A stretch of DNA of 6,862 nt, from positions 1-6,862 of the forward strand of contig CAKZJN010000083.1 of assembly GCA_936943465.1 (NCBI GenBank), read 5' to 3'. Positions 5,817 to 6,862 of this stretch are shown here, piece by piece. Within the stretch, counting starts at the first letter, position 1. Each line of letters begins with the position of its first letter. The stretch is from an uncultured Rhodoferax sp. GTDB lineage: Bacteria > Pseudomonadota > Gammaproteobacteria > Burkholderiales > Burkholderiaceae_C. The notes below the pieces were generated by a model that was not told where the DNA came from, made no database searches, and worked only from the letters and a program-made list of their open reading frames with translations. The position numbers and the translations under genes are program-made.

Positions 5817-5887
5817 TTTTTTGCATGGATTTCAAGAGTAAACCCTGAGCGAAGCCTGTGGTACATGCCGCTACATTCACTGCTGCT

Positions 5888-5921
5888 CGGTGCGTAAGCT
5901 TACGAACCGGACCCTTTTTTT
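5888..5921 (+). terminator. Terminator-like palindrome plus T-tract in the leader of the amino-acid binding protein gene (possible attenuator)
   Basis: Bases 5888-5909 form a 22-base palindrome with a single mismatched pair (G5892/A5905). Its perfect core is CGTAAGCTTACG (5893-5904). As RNA it can fold as a nine-position stem, eight of them paired, with an AGCU loop. After five more bases comes a run of seven T's (5915-5921), then the ribosome binding site GGAGA (5926-5930). The T-run is a few bases further from the stem than in a typical intrinsic terminator, so efficiency is uncertain. It lies downstream of the candidate promoters and inside the leader. It may therefore be an attenuator, an RNA-stability hairpin or a DNA operator, rather than the end of the upstream gene. 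Confidence 0.45.
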
Positions 5922-5939
5922 CACTGGAGAACCCTGTAC

Positions 5940-6862
5940 ATGTCAATGAAATCTCTGAAATCGATGGCCTTCGTGGCCGCCCTGGGCACCTTGGTTGCCA
6001 GCCCGGCCTTTGCCGGCAAAACGCTGGACGCCATCAAGGCGCGCGGCCAGGTCATTTGCGGCGTGAACACCGGTCTGGCCGGCTTCAGTGCCGCTGACTC
6101 CAACGGCAAGTGGACCGGTCTGGACGTGGACGTGTGCCGTGCCGTGGCCGCCGCTACATTGGGCGACGGTGAAAAGGTCAAATACGTTCCCCTGAATGCA
6201 CAGGCCCGCTTCACCGCGCTGCAATCCGGCGAAGTGGACCTGCTGTCGCGCAACACCACCTTCACCCTGACCCGCGACGCTTCGCTGGGCCTGAGCCAAA
6301 CCGCCGTGACCTACTACGATGGCCAGGGCTTTATGGTTCCGGTCAAGAGCAAGATCAAGAGCGCCAAGCAGCTCAAGGGCCAAACGGTTTGCGTGCAGTC
6401 CGGCACCACCACCGAGAAAAACCTGACCGACTTCTCCAAAGCCTCCGGTCTGGGCATCAAGCCCGTGGTGTTTGAAAAGCTGGAAGCCGCTGAAGGCGCC
6501 TACTTCTCGGGTCGCTGCGTGGCCTACACCACCGATGCGTCCGGCCTGGCCTCGACCCGCAACAAGGTCGCCAAGAACCCCGCCGACCACCTGATCCTGC
6601 CCGACCTGATTTCCAAGGAGCCCCTGGGCCCGATGGTGCGCCGTGGTGATGACGAGTGGACCGCCATCGTCAAGTGGACCGTGTTCGGTCTGCTCGAAGC
6701 CGAAGAGTACGGCGTAACGTCTGCCAATGTGGACGAGCAAAAGTCCACCAGCAAAGACCCCGTGGTGGGCCGCTTGCTGGGCGCGACCGAAGACACCGGC
6801 AAGCTGCTGGGCCTGGACAAGGAATGGCTGGCCCGCGCCGTCAAGACCACCGGCAACTACGG
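5940..6862 (+). CDS. aapJ: General L-amino-acid ABC transporter substrate-binding protein, AapJ/BztA type; C-terminus cut at window edge
   Basis: An open frame of 307 residues runs off the right edge; the family is about 340 long, so roughly 30-40 residues are missing. A signal peptide is visible: positive KSLK near the start, a hydrophobic run at 9-20 and an SPAFA cleavage motif, giving a mature start at G26. This places the protein in the periplasm. Family 3 solute-binding blocks match Rhizobium AapJ as I recall it: CGVNTGLAGFS (40-50), GLDVDVCRAVAAA (60-72), RFTALQSGEVD (90-100), RNTTFTLTRD (104-113), YYDGQGFM (125-132), VCVQSGTTTE (150-159), YTTDASGL (196-203) and ISKEPLGPMVRRGDDEW (224-240). 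It delivers polar or broad-range L-amino acids to its permease; the permease and ATPase genes are expected just beyond the edge. ATG 5940 has GGAGA at 5926-5930; ATG 5946 is less well spaced. Confidence 0.94.
   Translation, partial: MSMKSLKSMAFVAALGTLVASPAFAGKTLDAIKARGQVICGVNTGLAGFSAADSNGKWTGLDVDVCRAVAAATLGDGEKVKYVPLNAQARFTALQSGEVDLLSRNTTFTLTRDASLGLSQTAVTYYDGQGFMVPVKSKIKSAKQLKGQTVCVQSGTTTEKNLTDFSKASGLGIKPVVFEKLEAAEGAYFSGRCVAYTTDASGLASTRNKVAKNPADHLILPDLISKEPLGPMVRRGDDEWTAIVKWTVFGLLEAEEYGVTSANVDEQKSTSKDPVVGRLLGATEDTGKLLGLDKEWLARAVKTTGNY

Noticed and set aside
5943..6740. 265-codon minus-strand open frame antisense to the amino-acid binding protein
   Set aside because: It is an antisense shadow. 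The plus-strand frame has a signal peptide and strong family blocks and stays open to the window edge.
1..6862. CRISPR arrays, tRNA or rRNA genes, insertion sequences, phage or defence genes
   Set aside because: I saw no regularly spaced repeats, cloverleaf-like segments, transposase motifs or nuclease/toxin signatures. All longer frames are accounted for by ordinary metabolic and transport genes.

Overview
The window looks like ordinary chromosomal DNA from a GC-rich betaproteobacterium, most likely Burkholderiales/Comamonadaceae. That placement is inferred from GC-rich codon use, a BktB-like thiolase and an AapJ-type amino-acid binding protein; no rRNA or other direct taxonomic marker is present. 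I see eight protein genes, two of them cut by the window edges. I see no tRNA, rRNA, CRISPR array, transposase or phage gene. No gap between genes exceeds about 245 bases.

Left part (1-1293). A U32-family tRNA-hydroxylation gene (trhP, minus strand, cut at base 1) stands back to back with a short-chain dehydrogenase/reductase (plus strand). Only 21 bases separate the two start codons. The reductase converges on a thiolase. The 121-base gap between their stop codons is filled by a 91-base inverted repeat with a nested hairpin.

Middle part (1294-4606). On the minus strand, a 2-oxoglutarate/Fe(II) dioxygenase of the isoleucine-dioxygenase type is followed by the beta-ketothiolase. Divergent from the dioxygenase, on the plus strand, is a hemerythrin with all seven di-iron ligands. 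Its stop codon overlaps the GTG start of a short YitT-family membrane protein. The 142-base divergent region carries an FNR/CRP-family-like TGA-N6-TCA site about 41 bases upstream of the predicted hemerythrin transcription start. Two oxygen-handling iron proteins therefore share one control region.

Right part (4607-6862). A CurA/YncB-type NADPH-dependent double-bond reductase follows YitT by 48 bases. After a 244-base regulatory gap comes an AapJ-type general amino-acid ABC transporter substrate-binding protein, cut by the right edge. Its upstream region holds a sigma-54-like -24/-12 element, a good sigma-70-like promoter, and a near-perfect 22-base palindrome followed by seven T's just before the ribosome binding site.

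I found no convincing novel multi-gene system. The best leads are the divergent dioxygenase/hemerythrin-YitT arrangement, the long inverted repeat at 1193-1283, and the structured leader of the amino-acid transporter gene.
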